Shown: positions 1 through 12,200, counted from the first letter of the stretch. The stretch: DNA of 64,000 nucleotides from Scedosporium boydii (GCA_002221725.1 NJFT01000036.1:179489-243488); one strand, 5' to 3'. Numbers and translations: made by a program. The notes: generated by a model from the letters alone, not told the origin.

Positions 1-1140
1 TGATCCAGGGGAACGAGCGCCAGCGGGAGAAATATTTAAGAAGAATAGTTTCCTTATATTAGAACCCACAGTCTCTACTTAGGGTCCAATACAATGCTTT
101 TTCTTCTTCTATCCTGTCTTTTAGATATCACGGATAGTTCCGATGGGAAGTCGAATGTTGGGCAACGTTTACTGCAAGTGAGAGTAAGGAAACGTGAGTG
201 TCCGCGCCGCAGTTCGTAGTGATCCGTAAATAAAGGAGCGCATCAATTCAGTAAATCGGATCGCAGAGCCTGAGGACGGTCTCACGGACGAGGAAAGAGA
301 GGACAACAACCAATGTGCCTCTAGAGCCGGTTCTGACGCTTGTAGTAGTGTTGCACAGGCTGGCTCTATTAAAAGCCATCACATCAAATATTCTGATAGT
401 GGCCCTCCCAGCTAAACTGCTGCTGGCAGCGGCGACAACGTGCCTTTCTTGATTGGCCTAAAACGGCCGACACGGGGTCTTACAGTTCACTAAAAGTAAC
501 CGACCGAGGGAGCGCCTTGTGTTTACTGTTATACGTTCCATGAACGGGAGATCGGAAACCTGACAGTCCAAGCCCCCAAGGGATCTCCAGCGACTAGCTT
601 CGATATCTTTCGTGACCCTAATCGTGTGTACATCATGCTCCTGAAGGACGTGTAACAGTACTACAGAAGTGAGAAACTCAGACCGCGGTATGTGGACAAT
701 TTTTTTCTCTTGATGCTCATTACGGACCTGTGCAAAGTCGATGTTCGGACTGTCATTCTGGTTAAGGGATCCTGCAGCCCATGAAAACATTTCTGCCGAG
801 AATCTGTCACGGTGTCACCCCCGGATGCCGATTTGTTAGTACTAGCGGAAACTGATGCCAGCGCGGAGCCCACTCAATCCCCCCCATTTGACTGGCCAAG
901 TAGTATGGGAGTGACAAGAGTCTTCATTTCACTTCAAGCCTAGACCTCCAGACAACCGACCAGTCTCTAGTGTGTTGCACTGTGGAGATAAATTGCATTA
1001 CCGGTGTGTCTTTGAAACGTAACTTAGCTACCAAATCTCATGGAGGCTCTCCGTCCTCCCTAGTAACTTGTTTCTCCACCCACTACATCAAACCACAGAC
1101 ATCAGATGCTGTGCATTGCTCTCAGAGATTACCGGATCGT
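1..1140. other. no recognisable gene
   Basis: Mixed-composition DNA of normal GC. Short open frames exist on both strands but none shows a domain, plausible splice structure or codon pattern I recognise. It is the region downstream of the cyclin gene. Confidence 0.5.
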
Positions 1141-2064
1141 CTAGCCCAACGAATGTCGTCCTTTCCCTCTTCTGTGCGATGCAGTATGCACATTCAGGGA
1201 CGCCGGACTCGCTTTCGTATAACCTTCCGAGCGAGCAACCAACATGTCGTAGTAGCACTTGACAACTTCCGGATGTACTAAAATTTTCCAGTCCATGTGA
1301 ACAAGAAACTCGTTCACTAGACACTGAAGCTCAGATCTGGAAAGGCCCCCAATTTGGGCATATGTCGCCATATCGTAGATCGTGTCCGACCACTCCTTCA
1401 CTGCCACCACTGTTGCGGTAATAAGGAATCGATGGACAGTGAATGAGTTGATGAGAAAGTCGCAATATCTAGCGCTCAGACAGTCTGCATAGTAGACAAT
1501 CACGAGAAGAAGGGCGGGAACTAGCCTAGCATGGGTGGCGAGGCGAGAGACGTAGGCTCTGATGGGAATTCCTGGCCGTAACCTAGATTGCGAAAATCGA
1601 CGGTGAGCGAGAATTTCGCGTTTCATCGAGAAATAACTGGCACCGAGACCAGTCACTCCGTACCTTGAGTGGAAGGGCGTAATTCCCCTGCAGACCCGTC
1701 TAGTCGTACAAGTATTGGTTGCGCCGTCGTCATTGTGGAGGATGGTGTCCTCAATGAGCGTGGAGACCATCGTAATCATATCTTCCAGGCCGCAATCCTC
1801 GTACTGAAAAGGCAAGACCTTTGAAGGAGAGGGGAGATCAACGCCGCTCTCATCAAGACCGACGTCGTCCAGCTCAGAGACACCACACTCTGTCGTGGCA
1901 GGGGACCCCGATAGAGGTGTCCCAAAAGGGAGCATGAAGGTTGTGAGACCGTGGGGGTCCGAATCTATTGGCGCGTGGTGCTGGACCAAGGGCGTTTCTC
2001 GGGCCACGCGCGGCGGAGGGCAAACTACCCCTTGAGATACCATCGAACCTTGCCAGGATCCCAC
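1141..2064 (-). CDS. Pho80-type cyclin (one 81-base intron)
   Basis: Cyclin of the Pho80/PCL family, which partners a Pho85-like cyclin-dependent kinase; in yeast such pairs control phosphate and other nutrient responses. Seen: the C-terminal half carries the cyclin fold with a PGIPIRAYVSRLATHA start, a VYYADCLSARY helix, the hallmark NSFTVHRFLITATVVAVKEW, then YAQIGGLS and the MDWKILVHPEVVKCYYDML end. The frame is open throughout, but 1583-1663 is very probably an 81-base in-frame intron (GTACGG donor, CAATCTAG acceptor). Removing it joins FHSR directly to LRPGIPI as expected for the family and gives about 280 residues instead of 307. The N-terminal 110 residues are Ser/Thr/Pro/Asp-rich and probably disordered. 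Inference: functional, no damage seen. The exact kinase partner cannot be told from sequence. Confidence 0.82.
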   Translation of the reverse strand: MGSWQGSMVSQGVVCPPPRVARETPLVQHHAPIDSDPHGLTTFMLPFGTPLSGSPATTECGVSELDDVGLDESGVDLPSPSKVLPFQYEDCGLEDMITMVSTLIEDTILHNDDGATNTCTTRRVCRGITPFHSRYGVTGLGASYFSMKREILAHRRFSQSRLRPGIPIRAYVSRLATHARLVPALLLVIVYYADCLSARYCDFLINSFTVHRFLITATVVAVKEWSDTIYDMATYAQIGGLSRSELQCLVNEFLVHMDWKILVHPEVVKCYYDMLVARSEGYTKASPASLNVHTASHRRGKGRHSLG

Positions 2065-3558
2065 ATAAACACCCGGTTTTTGAGTGTCAGCCTGCTGAAG
2101 TATGAATGATAGCTTTATTTTCCGCCATTTCGAGTTGTCACCGGGTTTTAGAGGGTGAGTGGGGAGGCGGTGGATTTAAGACCTCGGGAGAGAAAAAGAG
2201 ACCCAGGCATCCCAATCAATGCATGATAAGGCAAGCACGGAATGGGTCCGGCGAGCTGCTGAATCACCACTTTCTACGTGTATAAATTGTCCCAATATCC
2301 AGTAAGTCCTCGATGGCTCTAGACACGGGGGGTGCCTACCCCAATACCCTGGGGCCAAGCGCACCAGAGCCCTGAAATGGCCCAGGGAATGTCCAGTAAG
2401 ATTGGCCAAAAAGCGCATGGCAAGTCTTGTGGACTAGATTGACTCGATCCGAGGCATGTATCTGGATGTGACAGGCTGAGGCCTTGACCCAGATACATAG
2501 GACAAGACCGGGTATGAGGAATGTTCTAACGCGAATAGTTAATGCGGGGCGTGAATCCTGGGGCTGTCACTTTGTTCCGGTTCGGGCCTGTGATGGAAAG
2601 GGTGTGCTGCGAACTACTGAACCACGTCTTATTGCACTTGCATTGCGAGATGACTGGCCAGCGCTTCTTGGCGAGGACTGTAAGCTTAGAAAACCGGTAG
2701 ATTAATCCCCAGGTTGTCCCTTAGTGGCTGCGTCGAGAACATCTGGGGGAGGTCTGAGCGTGGGAATCGGTAATGTCGCTTGTTCATAGCCGGATATTCA
2801 TTTTGTGAGGCAGCAGGAAAATCACAAACGGGAGTGTGTCAGTCCCGGGCCACTATTGGTCAGAGAATCAGAGCTGGGTTCCAGAAGGCTCCCCCTTCAC
2901 CCCACAAGCTAATCCGCCTACAGGCGAAGGGGCGATACAGGTGCTACGTGGCAGTGCCTTTGGCATGGGGACAGACATTGGTATGTTACCGTGATTTTGC
3001 GGGTACTCGGCGGCGTCTTGACAATACCAGGCCATTCGGTTCCTATGCCAGAAGTGTATAACGGCGTGTGTAGTGTAAAGCCTAGTAGCGACCGATTGTC
3101 GTTCAAGGACGTGACAAACTCGGTACGTTCCAAGCCTGGCCTACAATTCCCTGCTAACACTAACATCGTGACCTTGGATCTGGCGCACTCAATACATGGA
3201 GTCAAAGATACCATGAAATGCATCACACCCGCGGACTCGCGTAGCTGTATAGGTTTGGTGACAGCGGGCGTGCCTGCGATCCGGGAGTGTTGTGAGAGAA
3301 GGACAAACCCGACTCATGGAAGACTTTAAAAGATCTGCCAGAGGGCGAGCTACACGTCCGATTCACAACCGAGGATCGTTGAAGATCTTAATACACCCCG
3401 AGGTTCCTGCCCTCTACAACACACCTGGATGTATGATGTGCGAGAGTAAAGTCATCTTAGGGGAAAAACGAAAAAAAATGTGTACTGGCTATTGAAAACT
3501 GTCAGAGAATGTGCATTCTCTATAGAGATCCACCAATCGAAAACACAATTTCCAATGA
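2065..3558. other. intergenic, nothing recognised
   Basis: About 1.5 kb between the cyclin promoter and the monooxygenase 3' end. The first few hundred bases probably contain the cyclin promoter. Short overlapping open frames on both strands between 2.4 and 3.5 kb have no recognisable motif. Confidence 0.4.
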
Positions 3559-5352
3559 TCAATTCTTCTTTTTTTCGACCTCGAAATCATCCCAGCGAAT
3601 ACGCCTAACACACCTTGACCACCAAAATTCAAATTGGCTCCCAGGCCATACCAGAGTGTTCCTTCCAGTATATCTGTCAATATACCAGTTAGGAACATCA
3701 GCAGTGTATACCAGATTGGAAAGCATCTTCTGAATCCAGTCGTTGTACGATGCTTGAGCGCTGGGCTTCACGTTGAGTCTCACTCTCTCCCCTGGAGTCT
3801 TGATTGTATGGCGTAGGAGACGGATTATATACTCGACAGACGATTCGATGCTTATTAGGGTGGAGTGTCCGGACGGCAAGGTGTTTGGGCCAGTGAGGAT
3901 GAAAAGGTTCGGAAATCCCGAAACAGATACGCTAAAAGCTAGGGGTCAGTAAAGTAGTAAGGGCTTGGTGAGAGTATAAACCGACCCCATGTGAGCAGCT
4001 GCATAATTTACACCTGATTGCCACAACCTGGGGAGTTCATTATCCCCCATACCGACGATTTCCATAGGCGTCAGGAGTTCTTGACTCCGAAAGCCATTCC
4101 CGAGGACGATCACGTCAATGGGGTAGGAGCCGTCTTCCGCAATGGTGACTTGGGATGGACTTGATATCGAAATCAATCGTGACTTGATTAGCTTAACCCT
4201 TGGGTCGTGGAGCGCAAGTAGATAGCCGTGATCGAGGACTGGCCTCTTTGCACCAAGGCTAAAGTCGGGAATGAGAACGTCGTGGTATTTCGAAGGTGCG
4301 GAGCGTCGCATATAATCGGCGACGGATCGTTGAACCACGCGCCGAAGACTACTCCCAATGAGGCTCTTTTTGAAGATGGTGAAAGCAAGGTCGAGTTTTA
4401 CTGCTAAGCAGTATCTCCAAAATTTTCGGGCAAAGGGAACGTTTCGCAGAACCCTTGGTAAGGAGTTGAGTTTGTTAGTGCGGCTTGAAAGGGGGGATAT
4501 ATATCCATGGGATTGTTATTGTGTGGACGCACCATTTCTGGATTTCGCTGACGGGAGAGTTTCTTTTTGGCGCAACCCAATGTGCACTCCGGACAACTTG
4601 GACAAGGCTCTTGACTTTACCATGGTTCACCAGCCATGGGACAAACTGGTTGGCCGAGCTCCCGTTGCCTATCACTAGGACATTTTTGTTCTCGAAGGCA
4701 TAGTGATGATCCCAATCAGCGCTGTGAAAAACCTTACCACCAAAGTTTTCAATTCCTTGCACATCTTCGGTGCCTTTCGGGATATCGCAGAAACCTGTTC
4801 CAGTGATAAGGAACCGGCAATATCTTGCGTATGTTTGACCATCTCTAGAGTCCGCAAAATCCACTCTCCAGATGTATTCATCCTCGAGCCACCGGGCGGA
4901 GATGCACTTTTGTCCCAGGTGAATATTTTTAAAACAGTCGTGCGTGGACGCTACGTGGTGGATGTACGACAGTATTTCGCTCTGTGAAGCATAAGCAGAC
5001 GACCAGTCGAAATCAGGAGCAAAGGAAAGAGAGTAGACCTGGTCTTCATTGTTACTATTGCCAGCCAGTCGTGTGCCGCGTGCCTAAGCAGGCAGCTTGG
5101 AGTGGAACATACCAATGAGGGGATATCGCAACTCAGTCCTGGGTAAGTATTTTTTGCCCAGGTTCCCCCAACATCATCAGCTTGTTCGTACACTTCGACC
5201 GTCATCTGGGGAAACGCCTGTCGCAGCCTGATGAGGGCGCACAAGCCTGTCCATGCTTAAGCCTTCATCCAGGAGAGGAGGTGGTCCGAAACGACCTTAC
5301 CTGAATAGCCAGCCCCAATGACGATGGCGTCTAGTATTGGTGTGGCTGACAT
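3559..5352 (-). CDS. FAD-dependent monooxygenase, Baeyer-Villiger/FMO type
   Basis: Flavoprotein monooxygenase using FAD and NADPH to insert oxygen into a carbonyl or soft nucleophile; substrate unknown. Exons on the minus strand: 5352-5301, 5246-5113, 5038-4533, 4453-3986, 3931-3559 (1,533 bases, 510 residues, whole frame). The start gives MSATPILDAIVIGAGYSG, placing the FAD dinucleotide fold at residues 13-18. DDVGGTW and NTYPG follow. FGGKVFHSADWD at about 161-172 fits the FxGxxxHxxxW(P/D) fingerprint of this class. VLVIGNGSSAN at about 185 is the NADPH Rossmann motif, and DVIVLGNGF is the late conserved motif. All four introns have GT..AG ends; the third has a clear ACTAAC branch site and restores KWVLRNVPFARKFWR. 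Length is normal for the family and no break is seen. No biosynthetic partner gene lies beside it, so detoxification or a stand-alone role is as likely as secondary metabolism. Confidence 0.88.
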
Positions 5353-5904
5353 TGGACCGGTCCAAGAGGAGAACACTTGAAGACGAAACTATGCTACGAC
5401 AAGGAGATAGGGCACTGAACAAACAGATGAGCTCTGACAACAAAGGTTGTCCATTTTGCAAGTGCTTAGACACTCGTTATATGTTTTATATACACATTAT
5501 CCTAGATCATATCAAGGGTTATTATATACTGCAGAAATGTAGATGTTACTGCACCATTATTTGTTGAGTGTGCGTGTAAATCGTCGCGTAGTTCCCGAGA
5601 TCCACATCAAGAATCAAGATATCAAAGCACCTGTGACATATCGTTTGGTGACTCCCTAGCCAGGCTTACTGGCGCTCTACCTCTGTGGCTCATGGCTGGC
5701 CAGACCAGGCCTCCCCCCCAAACGGAATTCCGCCCGGCAGCAGCGCGATGGCAGCAGCGCGACGGGCCTGCTCCGCCATTGGAATTATTGATTACTAACT
5801 TGATATGTCACCGTAGGGAAAGGTGAGATTGCATCAAACGATGGACGTCAAAGGGTGACATATCGAGGGTCCCTTCCGGCCATAAATCACTGCGACACAT
5901 CAAC
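5353..5904. other. divergent promoter region
   Basis: Lies between the starts of the monooxygenase (-) and the bZIP relic (+). Contains a short imperfect GC-rich duplication (GCAGCAGCGCGA-like) near 5740-5765. No binding site is claimed. Confidence 0.35.
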
Positions 5905-6666
5905 ATGGATGCGAACCCCAGCACCATCTTGGGTGAATTAGAGATCCGCTCGTCGCGCCAGCGGGTCACGCGACAGCACGCACTCGAAAGGGTTCGTAAC
6001 AACCAGCGCCGCCCGGGCTCGTCGTCGAGACTACATCGCCGAGCTAGAAAAGAAACTTGGTGAGGCCGAATGACATGCTACGTTGCTTCAGCAGCGGGTG
6101 CAAGCTTTGGAAGCTGAGCTGAGTCAATACCGAGATCGAAGCACTCAATGTACGTCAGCCATTTCTCAGTTCTCGTGGACGGACAGCGGAGAGAATTGTC
6201 CTCCGTCACTAATGACAACTGCTGGCCATTGGCATTTAGGTACGGAATGAGCAAAATTCTAAGGAGTACCTGCTAACATTTTTTTTCTTTTCATATTTGG
6301 CCATCCAAGATGATACTCAGCAGCCAGAGATGTTCAATCTCTCCGAGCCCGATGGAGCAACATCACTGGACCTTCCCAGGATGACAATACCTATCCACCT
6401 TGCAGACGAGTCGAACGCCCAAGGATTCCGATGGAACACCTCCATTTTGTGGCCGGAGAACATTGAGAATGAGCTGGCAAAACCATGCGCCGAAGCCTAC
6501 CTGCTTATCACTCAACAAAATTATCGAGGCTTTAACGAGGAAGACATAGCCGCACGCATTCGGCATGGGTTTCGAAAATCTTCCCTTCCTGGGAGAGGGA
6601 TGCCACGTCAGGGCTGATGTCTTATTCAGCTTGCTGGTACTTGTCTCCGAGGCATGGCCAATGTAG
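5905..6666 (+). pseudogene. bZIP transcription factor pseudogene
   Basis: Relic of a fungal basic leucine-zipper regulator. The ATG at 5905 opens MDANPSTILGELE and runs into the basic region ALERVRNNQRR. The frame then breaks near 6014-6020, and the next frame continues RARRRDYIAELEKKLGEAE, meets an in-frame TGA, and goes on HATLLQQRVQALEAELSQY, the zipper heptads. An intron 6150-6309 (GTACGT donor, CTGCTAAC branch, CCAAG acceptor) joins in phase to DTQQPEMFN. The C-terminal conserved block PCAEAYLLITQQNYRGF is intact, but a second +1 shift near 6590 separates it from EGCHVRADVLFSLL, ending SEAWPM and TAG at 6664. The nonsense codon fits a CGA-to-TGA transition. Three independent lesions argue for a pseudogene rather than sequencing error. 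Neighbours do not reveal its former targets. Confidence 0.8.
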
Positions 6667-7655
6667 ATAGATGGCGCAATGGAAAATGGAGACAGCGCAA
6701 TTGTTGGAGTCCTTTGAGTTGCGTTGTCGTCGATTGCATCGGGAGAAACAGATACATTGCCATATTCAATGTGCAAAAGACTTGTCTCATAATCAGTTCG
6801 TTGTAAATCGACAAGAATAACGGCTTACCCATCTGATTCACCATTCTTCTTCGTCTTCAGCAAGTCCTCTCGTGTCATTATTTCGGGCTCCGAGTTTCCC
6901 GATCGCGGATATGTTGAGGACCATGGCGTCGAAGGTTCAGGTCTAGAGGGGGCTGCCCGTGACAAAGCCATTGTTGAGAAGAACGGAATTTGACCCAAAG
7001 AGCGGACTGGTAGTTGGAATGGTAAAGTCAGGTTTTGCCTGGTGGTGTATAGGATTGTAACATTGAGCATCCGCCTCTTCAAACCGGGCTGCCAGAGACA
7101 CGACCGCGTTCCTCACTATCCTAAAATGATTGATCCACTCGTTGGCGGATAGTAAGAAGGAATTAGGGCTTCAAAAAGACGCTACAGTGAATAAAGTAGG
7201 CTGGTCCAGGGAAGTCTCTCTTCTCTCCCGCGATAACTCCTCTTTCCTTGCGATTGGGGAGACTGACCATACCTTGCAGGGCAGCAACCCCCAAGACCGA
7301 CATTATACCAACATGACAAGGAGCAGGGACCCAACAGACCGGCAAAAGATTGTTTGTGGACTGGGGTGGCAATCCTCTACGACATAGACTCTATTCAATC
7401 ATCAGCGGGAGTTATAGGTGCGCTTAACCATTCATCGGAGGAGGCGGACATACTCTGCATCAGGCAATACGGTACATATGGACATTCCACGGGATCTCAT
7501 ATCGATGAAGATAGGATTGGCTGGCTCTGATTCTCCAGCGGGAGGTCATAGGGCAATCTCCCCGCATACTCCAAATATCCTAAAATGGCTCCCTTGATAA
7601 ATCTCGGCCGACGGGCGGGCCACATATTGAACGCCTAAATATGTCAGAGCAGGGG
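6667..7655. other. intergenic, upstream of the GH7 gene
   Basis: No supported gene. An 85-codon minus-strand open frame (6825-7082) followed by a GTAAG-like donor is the only candidate and matches nothing I recognise. The right half should hold the GH7 promoter; one CCCCGC hexamer (7560-7565) fits the reverse complement of the loose CreA repressor consensus SYGGRG. Confidence 0.35.
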
Positions 7656-7662
7656 TATATAA
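7656..7662 (+). promoter_or_regulatory. TATA box of the GH7 gene
   Basis: TATATAA in GGGGTATATAATAAG lies about 170 bases before the GH7 start codon, with pyrimidine-rich sequence between, as usual for highly expressed secreted-enzyme genes of filamentous fungi. Position only; no transcript evidence. Confidence 0.45.
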
Positions 7663-7832
7663 TAAGTAATCTTTTTAATAACTTATATGACGCACATTGC
7701 TGCTGAATAGATACAAAAGCAAAGGTTTATCTCCACTTTGCGTTTTCTTGGCTCTCTCTCCCTTGCCTTGGCTCTTTCCATGGTCTTGGCTGCCGCATTC
7801 CAGTTCCTGGTTTCCGCCGAGTCTTACGAAGA

Positions 7833-8993
7833 ATGCCTCTCAAACTCCCGCTTATCAGCCTGGTGGCTTCGCTGCTTGTGGGCGGAGCTGTAGCCCAAGC
7901 TGAGGAGCATCCCCCGCTACCGACATGGAAATGCACAACCTCGGCAGGGTGCGTGCAGCAAAACACCTCCGTCGTCCTTGACCGAGACTCGAAATTCGCC
8001 CGTGGTACTGCCGGTTCCAGAACGGCGGCTGATTACGCTGCCATGGGCGTTTCCACTTCAGGAGACGCCTTGACCATGTACCACTACGTCAAAACAGACT
8101 CCGGAGCGCTCAACGCCGCCTCCCCGCGCGTTTATCTCCTTGGTGAGGACGGCAAATATGCAATGATGAACCTCCTCAACCAGGAGCTCTCGGTGGATGT
8201 TGACCTCTCAGCCCTTCCATGTGGAGAAAATGGCGCCTTTTACCTGTCAGAAATGGAACCCGACGGCAGGGGCGGCGCCGAGGCGGGCAACGGCTACTGT
8301 GACGCCCAGTGCCAGGGCTACTGCTGCAGCGAAATGGACATCCTCGAGTCCAACTCGATGGCGACGGCCATGACGCCGCATCCGTGCAAAGGTGACAACT
8401 GCGACAAAGCCGGCTGCGGGTATAATCCATACGCTAGCGGCCAGCGCGACTACTGGGGCCCTGGAAAGACGGTCGACACGAGCAAGCCGTTTACGGCCAT
8501 TACGCAGTTCGCGGCTAGTGGAGGGAGGCTGTCGCAGGTGACACGCACTTATATCCAGAATGGGCGGCAGATCGGCGGCGGTGGGACCATTTCGAACTGT
8601 GGGTCGGAAGGGGCGACAGGTGGCCTAGCTGGTATGGGCGAAGCCTTGGCCCGTGGAAGTGAGTGTCTATCCCTATGAAATCTCGCGCTCATTTGTTTGT
8701 CGCCTCCGCGCTTCCAAAGGTGGTCGGTGTTGGCCTTTCTCCTCATCGCGGAACCTGGTGGCTACTTCTTCTCAAGCTGTGATCCTTTGCTGACTCTACA
8801 TTTCTCAGTGGTACTTGCAATGAGTATCTGGAATGACCCAGTGCAACAGATGGCATGGCTCGATTCGGGAGCCAATGGACCCTGTGGCGGCGGCCAGGGC
8901 AGCCCATCCAACATTCAGTCTCAGCATCCAGACACTCACGTCGTCTTTTCTAACATTCGCTGGGGCGACATCGGATCGACCACCAAAGGTTAA
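7833..8993 (+). CDS. GH7 endoglucanase-like secreted enzyme, loop-deleted
   Basis: Glycoside hydrolase family 7, a retaining beta-1,4-glucanase acting outside the cell on cellulose or mixed glucan. Exons 7833-8658 and 8809-8993; the intron has GTGAGT, TGCTGAC branch and TTTCTCAG and splices in phase to GEALARG-MVLAMSIWND. The product is 336 residues. A signal peptide occupies residues 1-21 (MPLKLPLISLVASLLVGGAVA). The active site is kept: SEMDILE gives nucleophile E167, D169 and acid/base E172; Ile-Leu instead of Ile-Trp is usual in the endoglucanase branch. It ends FSNIRWGDIGSTTKG with no linker or CBM1. Odd: the catalytic domain is normally about 400 residues. Here about 30 residues after SVVLD, including a Cys pair and aromatic subsite residues, and a second stretch before the catalytic strand (YCDAQCQGYCC) are missing. 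The frame is open, so it may be active with altered specificity or a decaying paralogue. Confidence 0.88.
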
Positions 8994-9280
8994 GAAGAAG
9001 GTCGATCCACGTTCCAGCTTCCTTGTTCTATAGCTATTGGTGATAGTGAGGAGGTAGCCAAGGCTGTTTCTAAGCTGAGCTGAGCATCGCCATTAATCTG
9101 AGAGCGCTTTCGTATCTTAGCTTCTACAGCCGCCGTTGAATTAGATTCCGACCAGAAGCTGCTCTAAGAGTGATGAAAACGGCAGCTGGCGATCTGGATA
9201 ATGATTATACACTCGCAAATGCAGTTATATATATACTTTAAGAGAAACTCGAACAGTTGGCCACCCAGCCTCTCTCACAA
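8994..9280. other. GH7 3' flank up to the RIP boundary
   Basis: Normal-composition sequence for about 280 bases after the GH7 stop, then an abrupt change near 9280 to TpA-rich, CpA-poor DNA. No TSD or LTR end is visible at this edge. Confidence 0.5.
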
Positions 9281-12200
9281 GCTTAGGAAATTTTAATTAA
9301 ATATAAGCTATAGTATCTCCTCTACTATTAGTAGGGTTTTAAAGCTATTATAGCTCTTATTATATATACTTATTTATACTTTCTTCCTTTTAGTAAGTAG
9401 TTTATATCTTTTATAGTAAATATTTTAAAGTAGATTATTATTTTAAAGGCTCTCAGCTTACCTAAAGGCGACTTCTCTAGTTAGTATTACTTAGAGGCTA
9501 AGTTATTTCCTAGACCTTACTTAGTCTTACTTTAAGTAAGCTAATTAGTTACTTAATTAATCTATAAATTTCTTATTTATAGCTATAAAGTCCCTAATAT
9601 AATAAGATATCTAGTAATCTTAATAATATTAAAAAAGATATAGTCAACTTATTTAGTAATAGTAATATAAAAGTATATAGTCTCTATACTAACTACTCTA
9701 TCTTTATAGTCTATTAGTATTCTATTATATATATTTAAAGCATATAGCTAGTATTTTTCTACTTATAGTGATTCTAACTTATTAATAATTATAAATAAAA
9801 TAAAATTTCCCTAAGCTCTACTATCTACTAAGGCTATAAATATCTTACTAGCTAAAGTAATAAATACTTTTAAATAGTAAATTAGCTACCCTTCCATAAT
9901 ATTTATCTCCTATAATCCTAATCTTATTTTTCTAGTAACTTCTTCTATAACTATTTATTATAATAGTTATTATAAGCTAGCAACTTATTACTATAGCCTT
10001 TTAATTTCTATATATTATACCTATTATTAGCTATTTAATTCTATTATTTCTTATAAGTTACTAAGTAGAGTCTAATATAGCTCTTATTATCTTTCTATTT
10101 CTCTCTAAAGCTATTCTTATAACTTCTAGAGGTCTTAGTTAGTTATTTATTAGGTCTTATAGAGCTAGTCCTATTATTCTAAGTCCTCTATAAGCTCTTA
10201 GGTAGTAGCCTTAACCTTTACAAGCCTTTTTTTTTCCTTAAGTTTAGCATCTTTTATAAAGTTGATCTATTCTCCTAGGTTATTAACCTACTACTAAAAC
10301 TTAATTCTTAGGTCTTTACTATAGAAAATATACTATAACTAGTTAACTTATACTTAGAAGTTAATAAAGTCTAATATAATATTATCTAATTTTCTATTAT
10401 AATATTAGTTTAGCTTTTTATAAGGTATTTAGCTCCTACCTATTCCCTTATACTAGGTAAAAGAAGCTTATCCCTTTTTAGCTTCCCTTTAGTTAGTCTA
10501 TTACTCTTTTATAGACTACTTTTATTATTCTTAGGTTTTATCTTTAAGGTCTTAAGTACTAAGATAAATATCTAGGTCTTTAGTTAATATCCTAACCTTT
10601 ACCTTATAGTTTCCTAAGGTCTTTAGATAGTATAACTATTATTCTATTAAAGTTTATAGGTCCTTAAGATAGTAAATAGCTTCTTCTTTTAGCTATCTTA
10701 AGTCTAGCTCTTCTTATATTATTTTTAGGGTATATTATAAGGCTTCTTTTTCTAATATCTTAATAAGTTCCTAAAGTATCTACCTTTCTTTATTTTCTTT
10801 AAGGATAATATAGTAACTAATTAGGAGGTTACTAAGCTACTCTTCTTATTTCTAAGCTACTAGAACTATCTATTATTCCTAGTCTTATTTTTCTAGTTTC
10901 TATTAATATATAAACTACTATAGTAATCTAGGTATCTAGTAGTATTATTTATAGGCCTTATTATAATATTCTTTATATAATAGGTCCTTATTTATTAAAG
11001 TATTAAACTTCTTAAGAAGTTCTTCTTAGGTTTCTTTAATTTATTTCTAGATCTTTAGTATTTTAGTAATTTCTTTTTACTTTATTATTCTAAACTTTTA
11101 AAACTTTTATAAATACTATCCTACTCCTTCTTTTTTACTATAGTAAGTACTATAGTTATTATTATAATATACTATCTAAGATAAAGTCTTATAGTCAATA
11201 AAGCTAGCTTTTAGCTACTAAGTTTTTCCTTTAAATACTAGTTTAAAGCCTAATTTCTTTTCATTAGGCCTTTTATATCCTAGTTTTAGTTTATACCTTA
11301 TTTAACACTTTTAGATATAATACCCTATATATCTATATTTATAATATTTCTTAATCTTAGCTTCTAAAGCCTTAAGAATAGTATTTTTATTATTAACTTC
11401 TAGTTTTATAAGTTTCAAATAAGTCTCCTATAAAGTATTACTATTACTTTATTTATATTTAGTATTAATAGTAGCCTATAGTTTATAGATTCTAGCTACA
11501 GTCCAGCCTTACTTCTACTATTATCACTTATATAGGCAGTTATCAATTTTTATAGTACTTTTAATATACTCTATAAGCTATACTAGTTTCTCAAACTTAT
11601 AAAATTTATCTTTAACTTCTTCCTTAAGTCTATTATAAAAGTAGGTTATAAGAGATTTATCTCTCTAGTTAAGGTATATAGTAATCTACTTAAATTCTAT
11701 AGTATATTTATGTAATAGAATACCTAGAAGTGGCTGGTTCCGCCGCGATTGGGAGGATTCTTAAGTGAATGTAAGGGGCAGTCCCAGCCATGTGGCGCTG
11801 GAACTGACGGATCTTTTGGTCTATTGGGCTAATTGTCACCCCTTGCAATTATCTTACAATTTAGTAGTAGATCCTTTCTAGCTTAATTCTTCTAATTATC
11901 AAATTATAGCTTACTATTTATTAAGCTTACTAAAAGCTCCCTTAAGCTTTCTTAAACTCTTTATAATCTTTAAAGATTTTAATAGTCTTAGCTTTTTATA
12001 TAATTTTGTTATTTTTAAGATAGTCCTAGAGGGTAGGCTTAAACTATATAAGTATATCATCTATAAAGTACTAAACTATAGTAATTACTTTATTAGCCTT
12101 AGTATAAAACTAATTCTTATAGTATTATAAGTAGGTTTTTATTTAAATAAGAAATCTTTATAGCTTCTACTAATTTCCTCTATACTTTTTTAATAAAATA

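Noticed and set aside
458..873. Two overlapping minus-strand frames of 110 and 70 codons
   Set aside because: No domain, no coherent splice structure, different frames over the same DNA.
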